Below are positions 21,779-32,693 of a stretch of DNA of 64,000 nucleotides, piece after piece; within the stretch, counting starts at the first letter, position 1, and each line of letters opens with the position of its first letter. This DNA comes from Acanthosepion pharaonis (lineage: Eukaryota > Mollusca > Cephalopoda > Sepiida > Sepiidae). The notes below the pieces were generated by a model that saw nothing but the letters and a program-made list of their open reading frames with translations, was not told where the DNA came from and did not search any database. The DNA lies in the NCBI GenBank assembly GCA_903632075.3, contig CAHIKZ030005576.1:1609001-1673000 (forward strand). The letters run 5' to 3'. The position numbers were made by a program, and so were the translations under genes.

Positions 21779-22065
21779 TTATTTACATTATTTTTCATTG
21801 CCATATTCACTTTTTGGCCATTGTACACTCCGGCATTCTTCAGATGATTGGAATTTTGAACTGAACCTTTTATTTCATCCACCACTGTTCTAGTTCCATG
21901 TGCCATGCCTCTTCTAGATGTCTCAGTTATTTCCCTTTAACTCAACTTTAACTTCCCTTTGGTTCACCACTGCTGTGGCCTGGTATTGAACTCACAACTC
22001 TTTGGGTCTAGTCACTGGATCTAACCAACGTCTTTATCCACTGGGATATGTCAATATGGCAATGA
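21779..22065 (-). mobile_element. SINE family 1, inverted, nearly complete
   Basis: Reads, on the minus strand, from a degraded A box near 22050 through GAGTTGTGAGTTCAATACCA to the GAACTAGAACAGTGG block and the CTGAAGAATGCCGGAGTG body. A short sense-oriented tail piece of the same family follows at 22066-22125. Confidence 0.75.
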
Positions 22066-22149
22066 AGATGAGGATAACAATCTGAATAATGTAAATATTG
22101 TAAGTAATCATAATACCTCATCTCCAAGATATACACAGAATTTGTGATT

Positions 22150-22500
22150 ATTATAGGCTTTATTAATTGGAGCACCATGCTCATCTTCGTTGTTTTCCTC
22201 ATAATGTTTCAGGTATTGTACCCTTTACCCTTCTTTAGGGTGTGAGTTATCATATTCTGTAAGCTTCTTAAAATTTTTAACTAAACACTTTATTTAATTC
22301 TTATTCTGCTTTCCTCACTTAGGGGAGAGAACTCATATAAGTTAATACTCCTCAGTCTTATTTGCCATAGTGTTGTTTGTCCATTTCTGTCTCTGACCAG
22401 ACAATGTGATTTTTCAGCACTACCAGGGATTAAACTCACAACTACCAATGTACCAGATATGTTTTAATTAGTGCTTTAAACCCCTAGGTCTTGTAGTGAT
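22150..22500 (-). mobile_element. Degraded SINE (family 1-like), inverted
   Basis: Antisense CTTCGTTGTTTTCCTCATAA, CCCTTCTTTAGGGTG and a B-box-like GGGATTAAACTCACAAC in the right order. Strongly diverged. Confidence 0.5.
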
Positions 22501-23020
22501 GAACAGCCACATACTTTGGTTTGGTACAAGAAAAATAAAGATCTTTTTTGTCCCAAGGGAAAAAAAACATGGTAACAAAAAAAAATGGCCAATATACCAA
22601 TCAATACAGTATATCTTGAGTAGCTGTTAGCGTTTGATTGAGAGTGGGTATCAGGGATTGATCTCCCATGATTGGGTCGACTTGGTGACGAGGAGTATGA
22701 TGTTGAAAGACCCGAAACTCCCTGATGAACCAAGTCAAATAACATCACTGACGACCCCCTTAGGGGGCGCCTACTTAAGAGCGTATTTTTTAATTAAAGT
22801 AATACTGAAATGAATTAGTCCACATGGTATATTAGTGACTAGTTCTTTCTTTTGGTGTGTTTATTTTTTTTCCCCTTTTCACAGAATAAACACCTGACAA
22901 GGGCTGAAGAACGGATTAGCCAAAATGTTGAGTTAACATCAAGAATATGAAGGAGTTTAATTGTTCAAACAATATTTGGAAAGCTACTTGTTTTGTTTTG
23001 GGGAATCCAAATTAATGACT
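22500..23020. other. Intron 4, remainder
   Basis: Contains GACAAGGGCTGAAGAACGGA then TTAGCCAAAATGTTGAG near 22896-22930, similar to the SINE body motif, so probably another SINE-like 3' end. Not further assigned. Confidence 0.4.
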
Positions 23021-23023
23021 CAC

Positions 23024-23155
23024 CTGACATCTACAGATTGTACATGTATCAGTTTGCCATGTTTCTTGATCTTTAAATGTCTTGCCATCATATTTACACC
23101 GGGAGTTGCATTCACATGTTTCCAGAGAGTCAACACGCTCAGACAGCTTGGTATT
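23024..23155 (-). CDS. Exon 4: end of coiled coil and start of VWC domain
   Basis: Encodes residues 246-289. The acceptor is ATTCTACAAAG-side TGTAG before 23155, the donor GTGAGT after 23024; both borders are phase 0. Residues 246-256 complete the heptad series (Asn246, Leu249, Val253, Leu256). Cys259 and Cys261 follow directly, then NSRCKYDGKTFKDQETWQ and DTCTICRC, a textbook VWC start (Cys265, 283, 286, 288). In thrombospondins and NELL proteins cysteines next to the coil link subunits. That role here is inferred. Confidence 0.93.
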
Positions 23156-23159
23156 CTAC

Positions 23160-24180
23160 AAAGACAATTATTTCTTTTATTTTTTTATATTAAAAAAAAA
23201 AAAATACAATTTTGGTTTAAGCTGAAAGTTTTTTAATACACTCTCATAAGGATATAAATTGCATTTTATAAATGTGAATTATAAAAATATGTTCTATATT
23301 TATATATAATCAAACACAGTTTCACCATTATTCTATGACTTCTTCCAATTTTCTTATTCTTATACTTTCAGAGTAATGATTTGATTCAGAATTTCAGTTA
23401 AATAGACATACACCATTTTTTTTAAATGGCCACTTTCATGTAACTAGTTCAAAGAAGAAGATCAATCAACTCATAAGAACAAAAATACCATAATGGCATA
23501 AATAGCTGTAACTAGCCAAATCCCAGTCTTACAAACATTTCTCTTAATAATAATTTTAAAATAATTCAGCAATGTTATTTAATTTATGGTAACTGGATTT
23601 TTGGTGATGGCCTTACTTGGCTCCCATTGTTTGATACTGTGCATCTGAAAAATGGCACTTTTCTTGAAATCGCCATCACTTCTCGGTCTTTTCAGGTCTT
23701 AGGGAAGTTAAAAAAAAATTTAAGTCCAAGCCCCAGGGGACCTTCTCCCCAGGTAGTACCTCTCCTTTGTGAGGGGGCTAGGTTCATTGCTCAAGCACCC
23801 AAGGTATCCCCAAAAAGGGAAGTGCCAAGGAGGCTTGGGTAATTTTTTCCACACTATCACTTGTAAACCCACTCTAAACTTTGACCTTGTGTCACATTCA
23901 GTAGTAGCGTGGGCACACTGTAAAATAACATTGCTTTCAGTTAAGATCAAAGGATAGTATCTGTTCATATCAGCTTAATCTGATTCTCTATCTCGCTCTC
24001 TATCTCCACTCCTTTCTTTTCTTTTCTCACTGAAACCAAGTAGTGTCTTTTCCCCCCCGTTTTCCACATGATCAAAATGGAATAATCCATTATTTATGAG
24101 GTACAAGTAGGGCATAACAGTTGTGCAAACTAACAAAAGCAGGGACAGGCACAATTATAATAGGATAGTAGACATTCATC
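23160..24180. other. Intron 3, part: nothing recognised
   Basis: AT-rich to about 23580, then a more GC-rich block at 23700-23860 without a convincing frame or repeat border. Confidence 0.4.
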
Positions 24181-24184
24181 AGTC

Positions 24185-24640
24185 TCAGGAGATTATGGAG
24201 TCTACTAGGATACCTACCTAAATCCTGCCGCAGACACCTGCTCTGAAACATTTGTGTTTATTCAATACACACAGAACCAACCTGAAGTTTATAATGCATC
24301 CATGCTGAGGAGACTTTGGTTAGTTTCTGGGAGGGAGCAAATAATCTGGTGCGATCAGTAGTTGAACAAGGCCAGTATAGGCAAACCTTTAGTAATGATG
24401 ACTTATGACTGTGTTAGGACAACCATCGATGGCTTTCAAACAGTTTCATCTACTCACAAGGCTCATTCAACCCATGGTATGGTTTTCAGACACATCTCAT
24501 CAGTTCCACATGTTGAGATCATCTTTCCAGACTGATATTATCATGAAGTCATCTCCTTGATAAATCAACCATAGTGAGATTCAAACACAGGTTTCATGGT
24601 CAAAACACTAACACTCAGCCATACGCCCATAGCAAAGAAA
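24185..24640 (-). mobile_element. tRNA-derived SINE, family 2, inverted
   Basis: Antisense head at the right end: GATTCAAACACAGGTTTCAT (B box) and ACACTCAGCCATACGCCCAT (A box). The body carries TTTGTGTTTATTCAATACAC and GGTATGGTTTTCAG blocks in reverse order. Confidence 0.82.
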
Positions 24641-24722
24641 CAAAGTTTATTTTCAGGATATTACTCTAAAGACGAAAAACAAAAACAAAAATTCCAATTG
24701 TTATAGAACAGTTCAATCTTAC

Positions 24723-24841
24723 TTGCTCTTGCAGTGTGTCTACTAAAACCATCAATTGGTCAACTTGTCTCTGCAGCCTGGTCAAGTGTTCTTCAGTGGT
24801 CATTGCCTCAACACCAGCATCATCTGCTTGAAGAGCATTTT
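24723..24841 (-). CDS. Exon 3: coiled-coil region
   Basis: Encodes residues 206-245. The acceptor is AACTTCAG before 24841, the donor GTAAGA after 24723. It enters in phase 1 and leaves in phase 0. After an acidic stretch (QADDAGVEAMTTEEH) hydrophobic residues fall on strict a/d positions: Leu225, Leu228, Val232, Leu235, Val239, Leu242, continued in exon 4 by Asn246, Leu249, Val253, Leu256. Such a coil trimerises or dimerises TSPN proteins. The polar Asn at an a position is typical for setting register. Confidence 0.92.
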
Positions 24842-24977
24842 CTGAAGTTAGTCAAAGTAGAATAACAACAATATTAAGAAAAGATAAAAAACACACTAGT
24901 GATACCCCAAAATGTCAGCTATCATGGAATCGTCTCCATTATGGTTTATGTGAGGAAGACAGCTGTTTTACCTATTA

Positions 24978-24978
<1 letters not shown>

Positions 24979-25012
<34 letters not shown>

Positions 25013-25036
25013 TATATATATATATATATATATATA
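24979..25036. repeat. (TA)n microsatellite
   Basis: TA tract with one GA interruption, in intron 2. Confidence 0.96.
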
Positions 25037-26080
25037 AATTATTATTTTTCAACATTATATTTAGTGGATACATATGTTTGAGTAGACATTTTAATAGTCT
25101 AAATTTACATCTACTGGCCTGTGCATTTGAGAGTCTTAATGAAGAAAATGTGCCTTCCAGCAGGATTCGAAGGGGGAAACCACCATCAGAAGCCAATGTC
25201 AGTATAATAGTAATATAAATACTATAATAGTAATATAAATACTATAATAGTATTATAAATACTACTTTATTTCATGTATACAATCAACAAAATAGAAGAT
25301 CTTATCAAACAATATCCAGATCCCATGACAATTGCTTTCTATAAGAGTGTGAATCCACATATCAACCCTTATAAGAAAGTGCCAATCCCATTAAAAGATG
25401 CAATTTAACAAGAGCTTGATAATATGAAAAAAATGGTGTTATAAGAAAAATGGTAGGACCAATTGACTAAGTCATGAATCAAGCTTACTCACCCAAAAAG
25501 GATGGTAGTGTAAGAATCTGCCATTAACCCAAGACACCTGAACACAGCACTTTGTATATCACAAAGTCCTTACAATAGAAGAACTAACATTCACTTGTCA
25601 GGTTCCAGCATAATTTCCAAGCTCAATGTTAATGCTGGTTACTTCTTGACCCACTTGTAATCAGACTCTTGGTTCTGAACTACATTCCAGTCACCATACC
25701 ATAGATAATGTTTCTAGAGACAACTATTTGGATTGGAAATATGACAGGATTGACTTACATAGACTTATTTCATTTGCTTACAACCAACAAGTTTAAAAGT
25801 GTTTTACTATAGAAAATGTATAGAAAAAGAGTCTAAAGTATATCCACTGTTACATGACTTTATGGATCAAGTATACATAATGAAGCAGACCTCTCTTCCA
25901 GTTGTTTCCACTGAGTGCAAGCACACACTGCCTGATTGAACTCACAACTACTATATCATCCAATTAACAAGCCAATGCTTTTATCCACTAGGCACTTGTT
26001 CTGTATAATGGACTGATGAATAAATGCATTGGTTTGTACTTACACTTGGTGGAAACTGGTGAGCAATAGCTGAACAATAC
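25037..26080. other. Intron 2, part: nothing firm
   Basis: Holds a short tandem of AATAGTAATATAAATACTAT units at 25203-25265. A degraded tRNA-like B box and A box, inverted, lie near 25935-25995 and suggest a worn SINE. Confidence 0.4.
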
Positions 26081-26084
26081 TAAA

Positions 26085-26296
26085 TAAAAATAAGAACTAA
26101 ATGATACTCTCAGACATGAGCATTGGAATGAAAACAGTCTCTCCCCATAGATTAAATAAAGGGTTCAGTTCAGAATTCCCTGTAAGTTATCCAGATCAAT
26201 ATACACCTGAAGGCACAACGTCCAAAGTGTTGTGATAGCAACAACAAAGATGAGGACGATAGTCTGAATATAATTAGTGTAAATAATGTTCTGCTA
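26085..26296 (+). mobile_element. SINE family 1, 3' part
   Basis: GATTAAATAAAGGGTTCAGT, CACCTGAAGGCACAACGTCC and GATGAGGACGATAGTCTGAA follow the family order without the head. Confidence 0.65.
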
Positions 26297-26872
26297 TGTT
26301 CTCCTAAATCTGTAGACCAGATAAACCTTTCATATGTTCCATACATAAAATATGTTCATACATAATGATATAAATTTTATGTTGATATTTGGACTCGCAT
26401 GTTCATCTTGGTTGTTATATTTATGGGTATGACACTCAAAACCAAGTCACTATAATTACTTTTATATATACATAAAACAGACCTCAAACTGTTTTATTGG
26501 AGGTACAAAATTTAACTGATGCAATCAAAACAGACAATAAAAATGACAAGTGGAAAGTACAATTGTAATAATTGGCAATACAAAAAGAAAACAAAAAAAA
26601 TTCTTTTTTCCATGTTTTCTAATGACTGTAATTGGAGTTTCCCTCTTGTCCCATTTTATTATATTTGTTTTGATTGCATTAATGTTTTTAATATCAGTAT
26701 CATAGTAGTTTACCCATGATATCAAAAAATTGAGAGCAATATTAAAGAGGTTTTGTCATTGTCTTGTACTTATACAATAACAAAAACTTTATGCTATTCT
26801 GCAAAACTTGACTATCTCAGTGAAGAAAAGTGTCATACATACACTAAAGACCTATATCTGTTATATGTGTGA

Positions 26873-26882
<10 letters not shown>

Positions 26883-26920
<38 letters not shown>
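26883..26920. repeat. (TA)n(CA)n microsatellite
   Basis: Compound TA then CA tract abutting the inverted repeat at 26921. Confidence 0.95.
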
Positions 26921-26921
<1 letters not shown>

Positions 26922-27020
26922 GTTGTATGGATATTAGTTTGTAACCCCGAGTTTCATGCTTTTTGTCTGATGATCACAAAAGTGTGAAACCCAGGGTTAC
27001 AAATTAATATCCATACAACT
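26921..27020. repeat. Inverted repeat, 43-base arms
   Basis: Arms 26921-26963 and 26978-27020 are reverse complements with a few mismatches around a 14-base loop. TA/CA tracts lie on both sides. A small fold-back element is the simplest reading. Confidence 0.9.
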
Positions 27021-27060
27021 GAATATGTTAGCTCTTTCACAAATATTGAGCATTTTCCAC

Positions 27061-27062
<2 letters not shown>

Positions 27063-27119
<57 letters not shown>
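27063..27119. repeat. (TA)n microsatellite
   Basis: Long TA tract between two inverted-repeat elements. Confidence 0.97.
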
Positions 27120-27122
<3 letters not shown>

Positions 27123-27386
27123 ACATTATGAAATGGGCAAAGTCCGACAATTATTTTAAGACATTTTTATGTTTATACATTCTTTTTATAGATACAAATA
27201 TTTAAGTAAATGCTCTGTTTTATGATAAACAGTATTAATAACATTTACCGCCCTGAACATTTCCAGGTTTGATTCCTGTCGGAGAACGAATATTTTCTAT
27301 GAAAATTTCTTGGACATTCATGGCGGTAAATGTTATTAATACAGTCTTAAAATAATTGTCAGACTTAGTCCATTTCATAATGTGTG
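27120..27386. mobile_element. MITE-like element with nested inverted arms
   Basis: Outer arms 27120-27162 and 27344-27386 pair over 43 bases. Inner arms 27232-27252 and 27322-27342 pair over 21 bases exactly. On the right the two arms are contiguous; on the left 69 bases separate them, so the left arm was interrupted. No transposase. The class is unknown. Confidence 0.85.
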
Positions 27387-27435
27387 ACGTCATTTGTTTA
27401 CATTTGGATACACTTTGAGCAGATATGAATGTAAA

Positions 27436-27446
<11 letters not shown>

Positions 27447-27472
<26 letters not shown>
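27447..27472. repeat. (GT)n(TA)n microsatellite
   Basis: TA tract after a short GTGT run. A further TA tract lies at 27623-27644. Confidence 0.93.
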
Positions 27473-27476
<4 letters not shown>

Positions 27477-27644
27477 CCTAGATTGTTCAGCTGCACAAAT
27501 TTTATTTTATGACCAGAAGATTGCATTCAAGATGAAACAGGCAGTCCACTTTCATATGTTATATCTCTACTATTGCTCACATTTACCCATAAATCTAGCA
27601 TACCTTAAAAGTATATTTTATCATATATATATATATATATATAT

Positions 27645-28734
27645 GCATTGTTAAGGAAAGTTTTACAAATAGATGCCAACTTGTTGAAGGCCAAGTAAAA
27701 TGCAAATTTCAAACACTTTTCTGCACTATACAAGATGATATTCCTAAATAGAACTATTTTTGATATGAAAATCAAAACAAACCTTGAATAAAAGAACACC
27801 AATGAAGGACAGTTAATTAATGATATATACTTTTTTTTTAAAAATCAATATGCAAATTAGTTAAACCTGAAGAGTGATATCACCTAGAAGATAATACATA
27901 ATAAATGAGCTTTTATTGTATAAATTACTAGAGTTTTTTCAACCCCAGAATTCGTTGAATAATTGTGCTCCAATTTTGCATTTATTCATATAGATTCCAT
28001 GATATAGGTTTTACTTGATTAGCTGTTATGTTTCTCTAACTTTTCAAATGTTGAATGTATAACTAATTCTAATTTCTATTTTCCCATCTTTACACTATAT
28101 TAATTTTATCTTATAAATTGTCCCGTTGTCACCCATGAAATAAAAATAATTGTTTGTACAGAAAATAAGGATCTATGTACATCAAATCATCTTTAAATTA
28201 AGTGGCAACAGAAGAATTATCACTGATCTTTTAAAAGATAAGCTTAACATTAATTCAATACTTAAATGCAGTGATCAATTTTGAGTTCTTCTGTAGTTTA
28301 TTGATGCCTATCACATCTACTCCTCCCAAGCTATTGTGATGATGACCAAACTAAGAGTCCTCCCCAGGAGCTAGCTTAAATGAACCATGAAAGTAACGAT
28401 AATGGCTAGTATAATATATTAATATATATTTTTAACCTCACATAATTTGGTAACCCTGAATTTGAGCTCAATAAAAATTGTTCCCTGCACCTAACTTTTC
28501 TAGGGCTTTTGAATGAGCAATGAATCATTGGAATCTGATGAGTGGGAGCAGAGGAGTTGTTTGGATACACACACACACAAACACACACTGTACTTTATAT
28601 ATAAGATTACAATGAGTATTAATGATAAGTATTCTAGTTTTAATTTATATGGGTAAAATTTAATTGTTTTTATTTCTTATAAAAAAATCAGATTGTATTT
28701 AAAATTTCTCTATATAACAAAATAGAATTAATTA
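27645..28734. other. Intron 2, part: nothing recognised
   Basis: AT-rich intronic DNA with a short CA run near 28566-28588. Confidence 0.4.
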
Positions 28735-29055
28735 TTGTTTAAACTGAGAAGCTGGCTTAAAAGAATCATAATGGAACTGGATCATGGCTTAAAAATATAC
28801 TGGCTTATATATAATGGATTATTGATTAAACTGATAAGCTGGTTTATATGAATCATAATGACAATGGATTATTGTTTAAACTAAGAAGCAGACTTATATG
28901 AATCATAATGAAAATGGATTATGGCTTAAACTGATAAGCTAGCTTATATGAATCCATGACAATGGATCATTATTTAAATATAAGCTGACATATGAATCAT
29001 AGTGAAAATGGATTATTGTTTCAATTGATAAGCTAGTTTATATGAATCATAATTT
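28735..29055. repeat. Minisatellite, about 55-base unit
   Basis: About six units of TTTAAACTGATAAGCTGGCT then TATATGAATCATAATGAAAA then TGGATTATTG. It lies about 250 bases below exon 2. Confidence 0.93.
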
Positions 29056-29311
29056 ATGGCATTATTTTGGTGATTACAAATGCAATGAATCTAATATTCA
29101 TTGCTCTCTACTTCAAGGATGGTCACACCACTGGCCATTTAATACCATTTAATTATATTCAATATAATATTTGCATAGATTTTTTTAAATTTAAATTTGA
29201 GCTTTGTTTGGTTAAGAATATAGTAAATAGTATTTATAGATTTAATCTGATTACATTTTGTTAATTAAATATTGAAATAAATTTCATTTACAAAATATCT
29301 ACCCATCTTAC

Positions 29312-29378
29312 CATTTCGACAGATCCACTGCATTTCTTGAACAACATGGCTGTATAACTTTGCTTTATAGAATAAACC
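29312..29378 (-). CDS. Exon 2: C-terminal edge of TSPN domain
   Basis: Encodes residues 184-205 and one base of Glu206. The acceptor is AATTTTTCAG before 29378, the donor GTAAGA after 29312. It enters in phase 0 and leaves in phase 1. Text: GLFYKAKLYSHVVQEMQWIC. It carries a single cysteine that could pair with the one in the VDC motif of exon 1, as in TSPN domains. Without the neighbouring exons it would be unconvincing; splice sites, phase and domain continuity support it. Confidence 0.86.
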
Positions 29379-29606
29379 CTGAAAAATTAAGATTAAAAAC
29401 AATAAAGATATTCACAGCAATATTCTTAATTTTGTAATCATGAAGAAATTCTTTAAATATATTTAAGTTCTAAGAACCTGAACTATTTCTGGTAATAATA
29501 TTTTTTTAATTTTTAATTCACCTTATAAAATTAGTAATCACATAAAATCATATTTTGACATAGGATAATTTATTACCTTTAAGTTCTTCTATTTCAATAT
29601 ATTGTA

Positions 29607-29930
29607 GACTTATGGCCACATCATGTTGAGACACCAGTTCCCATAGGATCACTGAAGTTAAGCAACATACCTAGATGGGTGACCATTTGGGAATACCAGG
29701 TGCTGTAAGCTTGGATGTGTGGGTGTTGTAATGGTTAATCAGAGAAAAGGTCTTCCAATTCCCATTGAGTTCTTTATATTTATTGATGCCCAAATACCCT
29801 TGGAAAAGATATGAATCCATCTCTTCTCTCCCCAGCTATGGGTTAATTAGTAAAACTTGTATCACTAAACCATTATCATCTCCCAAAAAATTCTTAAAAT
29901 ATTTTCTGGCTTTTAATAAGATAAGCCATA
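29607..29930 (+). mobile_element. 5S rRNA-derived SINE
   Basis: 29607-29712 follows eukaryotic 5S rRNA nearly end to end: TATGGCCACATCATGTTGA, GATCACTGAAGTTAAGCAAC, GATGGGTGACCATTTGGGAA and TACCAGGTGCTGTAAGCTT. The GTCGGGCCCGGTTAGTACTT region is mostly deleted, and substitutions break the ends. The 5S internal promoter elements remain recognisable. A tRNA-unrelated body follows with CCATCTCTTCTCTCCCCAGC, shared with SINE family 3. It is a retroposed element, not a working 5S gene. Confidence 0.88.
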
Positions 29931-30524
29931 GAAAATAAATTACTCAAATCAGTTGCTGTACTGCAAGGTAATCAGTCAATATGATGAAATGAAAGAAAAT
30001 GTCAATAATGAATATCTCAAAAGTATAAAGAAAATAATGGGTTGGAATAAATATTCATAGCATTTTTCAATAGATGTGTATGAACACAAAATGCCATTTC
30101 ATACATAACTAAAATTTATGACATATATTCATATCCTGAAAGATAACATTTCATTGTTTCTTTCTATATGATTGTGTGTGAATTGTAAACTTTAAATGTT
30201 TTTATATTAAAATTGAAAGTGGAGGAAAATGAGATGCATTTTTTCTATTTGATACACTTTTATTTCCAGAAAAGAAAAAAACAAAACAAAAACACTTTGT
30301 GAAGAGCAAAAAAAGATCTGTGCCCTTTATGGAGATGGTGCCATAGCTAGAAGTACTGTTTGCACAAATTTTGAGCTTGAACATCAAGAACATTCCAGCA
30401 AGCTTGCAGTTGTTGAAAATGCTGATTAAAAATCATCCCGGTTACATGATACATGATATAACAGAGATACACTACATATTTCATATGAATATAAGACATT
30501 CAGAAACATTTGGATATGTGAATT

Positions 30525-31160
30525 TTTTTTTAAGCTTTTCACCCCAAGCAAGGTGGGATTGTCACTAGCACACAAGGTGTTACAGAAAGTGGGAGCAAGA
30601 GTAAAGAGGTGTGAAAAAGGAAAGGATGAAAAGAAGGATGGGGAATAGATCAAGGCATCTGGAGATGTTGATTGACATTGCATTTGAATAGTTGGAGATT
30701 CTAGCTATCAGAGAGGCAAGTAAGAGGAAGGGAATTCCACAGACAGGAAGTGTGAGACATGAAGCTATTGGAGTAGAAGAGACTGAGATGCTGACCTAGT
30801 GGCACGTTTAAATTCATGCAATATTCCATGCAAGGGCGAATGGTAGATTTGAAGGATGGACTCAGGCGAGAAAAACTTTCTAGCACAACACAGAGAATCA
30901 ACTTTCCTTGCGATAGATGAAGTATTGATTAAATATAATTGTTCCAACTCAGGTCAGTGGACAGTGTGAGACCAAGCAGTCACAAAGACGTGCTCTCGTG
31001 GTGTTGAGCATCAGACATTCTAATGGGAGGCAGTGAGGGTTCTCTGTGGCAGGCAATAGAGAGCAGTTTTGTTTTTGAGGCATTAACCAGCCATTTCCTG
31101 CCTCCGTCAACACCTGATCGGGGGTCCTTTTCAAGACCAACTGCCAGGTTAGTTTTGTCA
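30525..31160 (-). pseudogene. LINE A 3' part, antisense
   Basis: On the minus strand: a VLTEAGNGWLMPQKQNCS box matching the LINE A post-catalytic region, then ARKFFSPESILQIY, then LFYSNSFMSHTS.LWNSLP, then the 3' end CTTGCTTGGGGTGAAAAGC and poly(A) at the 30525 side. Multiple frameshifts. Confidence 0.85.
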
Positions 31161-31164
31161 GCGA

Positions 31165-31790
31165 TACCAGATTTAAAAAAAGTTGATGAACTACATTTCC
31201 ATTATCAATTTTCTGCTCAAATGCAACAAAAATGACCCATTTATCAAAAGAATGATTGCAGGTGATGAAAATTGGATTTTTTACAACAATATGGTGCAAA
31301 AAATATCCTGGAGAAAATAAAACAAACCATTGTTAACTATTCTGCATCTAAGCAAGGTGATGCTAATATTTTGGTTGGATTGGAAGGATATTGTGTATTA
31401 TGAGCATTTTTGGTAAAATCAGGCATTTAATTCAAACAATTACCATTTCCGAAGAGACACTAATTGACAAAAAGTATCCAAAATTAGCCTGTCTTCCATT
31501 AGACCTCACATTCCTTTGCAAACTCGGCAGAAAATGGTACAACTTTGCTGGGAGGCCCTACTATACTAACTGTACTCACCTGACCTTGCAACTTTGGATT
31601 ACCATTTATTTTGTTCCCTACAAAATACTCTTAATAGTAAAAAATTGACTTCTCTGGAAGCCTGTAAAAAACAACTAAGATCAGTTTATCATCCAGAAAG
31701 ATAGCAAGTTCTGAGAGGATGGAATCATAAAGCTGCCTCAAAGATGGTAAAAAAATTGTGTTGTTGAATAAATTGATCTAAAAATTGTCT
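31165..31790 (+). pseudogene. Mariner-type transposase relic 1
   Basis: Broken frames read LLKCNKNDPFIKRMIAGDEN then WIFYNNMVQKISWRK, then FWLDWKDIVYYE, then YSPDLA and DYHLF and KKLTSLEACKKQL. These correspond to the first and third catalytic Asp regions and the tail of a Tc1/mariner DDE transposase. N-terminal HTH region and terminal repeats are absent. It adjoins the antisense LINE directly. Confidence 0.8.
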
Positions 31791-31794
31791 TTGG

Positions 31795-32325
31795 AATCTA
31801 CTTAAAAAAAAGCAAGAAACTTTTTGACCCAATATTGGAAAATAAACTCAACATCAGGAATTTAATCAATAACTGGAAAAATTATTGGATAGCTTCTATT
31901 TGGAGATATTCAGGATCATTATAAAGTTGGACAAGTGAAAAATTAATGAAATTGAATCACAAAACAAAGAGGTCGATGATAATATATAAAGCCTCATACC
32001 AAAGAGATTAAATTGATAGACTATATGAAAAGAGGGAAGAGGTGTGCTTGTCTGAATTGAAAATTCAGTCAACAGATAACAAGAGACTTGAGAACTCCAC
32101 TATCCAGGATCATGAATATCATAATCTAACACCAAAGAATTGTAACCGAAATAATCAAAGAGTGAATAGAAGAGCAGGAAAATCCCAAATGAAAAACCAA
32201 AAGTAGAAAAGAAAGTAACTACCCAGTCATTTCAGGAGATCAATTTAATGGACTGTAAGTTGAAACAACATGGATATGGTTGTAAAAAGGACATCTGAAG
32301 AGAGAAAGTGAATCATTATTAATAG
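31795..32325. other. Intron 1, part: unassigned
   Basis: A/G-rich, Lys/Asn-rich if translated, with no stop-free frame. It could be remains of a LINE ORF1, but no motif supports that. Confidence 0.3.
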
Positions 32326-32329
32326 CAAC

Positions 32330-32693
32330 TTGTTGATTTCAATGCTGCTAGGAATAACTGCAAAACTTTCCTCCCTCCCCTTTTATGGTCAAAAGTCCAA
32401 AAATGCATGCTGGGAAATTTTTCTTCACCAATAAAATAGGACAGTTTGCAGTTTGACATGACTCTGCTTTGTCTACGACAGACCACTGTATTTACTTGTC
32501 TGACCTTGTTGTTGTGTGTAGCTGCCAATTCATAGTTTGTGAACATTTTTGCATCTTTACCTGTGAACAATACTTTGCATATATTGTTTGCTTGCTTGCT
32601 TGATATTATTTCATTTTTGCCCCGTTCCTTTTTATTGCAAACTTTGTTAATTCCGTTTATTGGACAGTTCTGTTATTTATTTTGCATTTGACC
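32330..32693 (+). mobile_element. Ty1/copia LTR/leader region
   Basis: Sequence leading into the Gag start at 32694, with ACCAATAAAATAGGACAGTT, GCTTGCTTGCTTGATATTA and TTGCAAACTTTGTTAATTCC. Homologous copies are at 3474-3835 (minus), 35828-36190 (minus) and 37320-37585 (plus). LTR borders with TG...CA and a primer-binding site could not be fixed. Confidence 0.65.

Noticed and set aside
29607..29712. Functional 5S rRNA gene
   Set aside because: A central deletion and many substitutions break the rRNA structure, and a SINE body follows directly.
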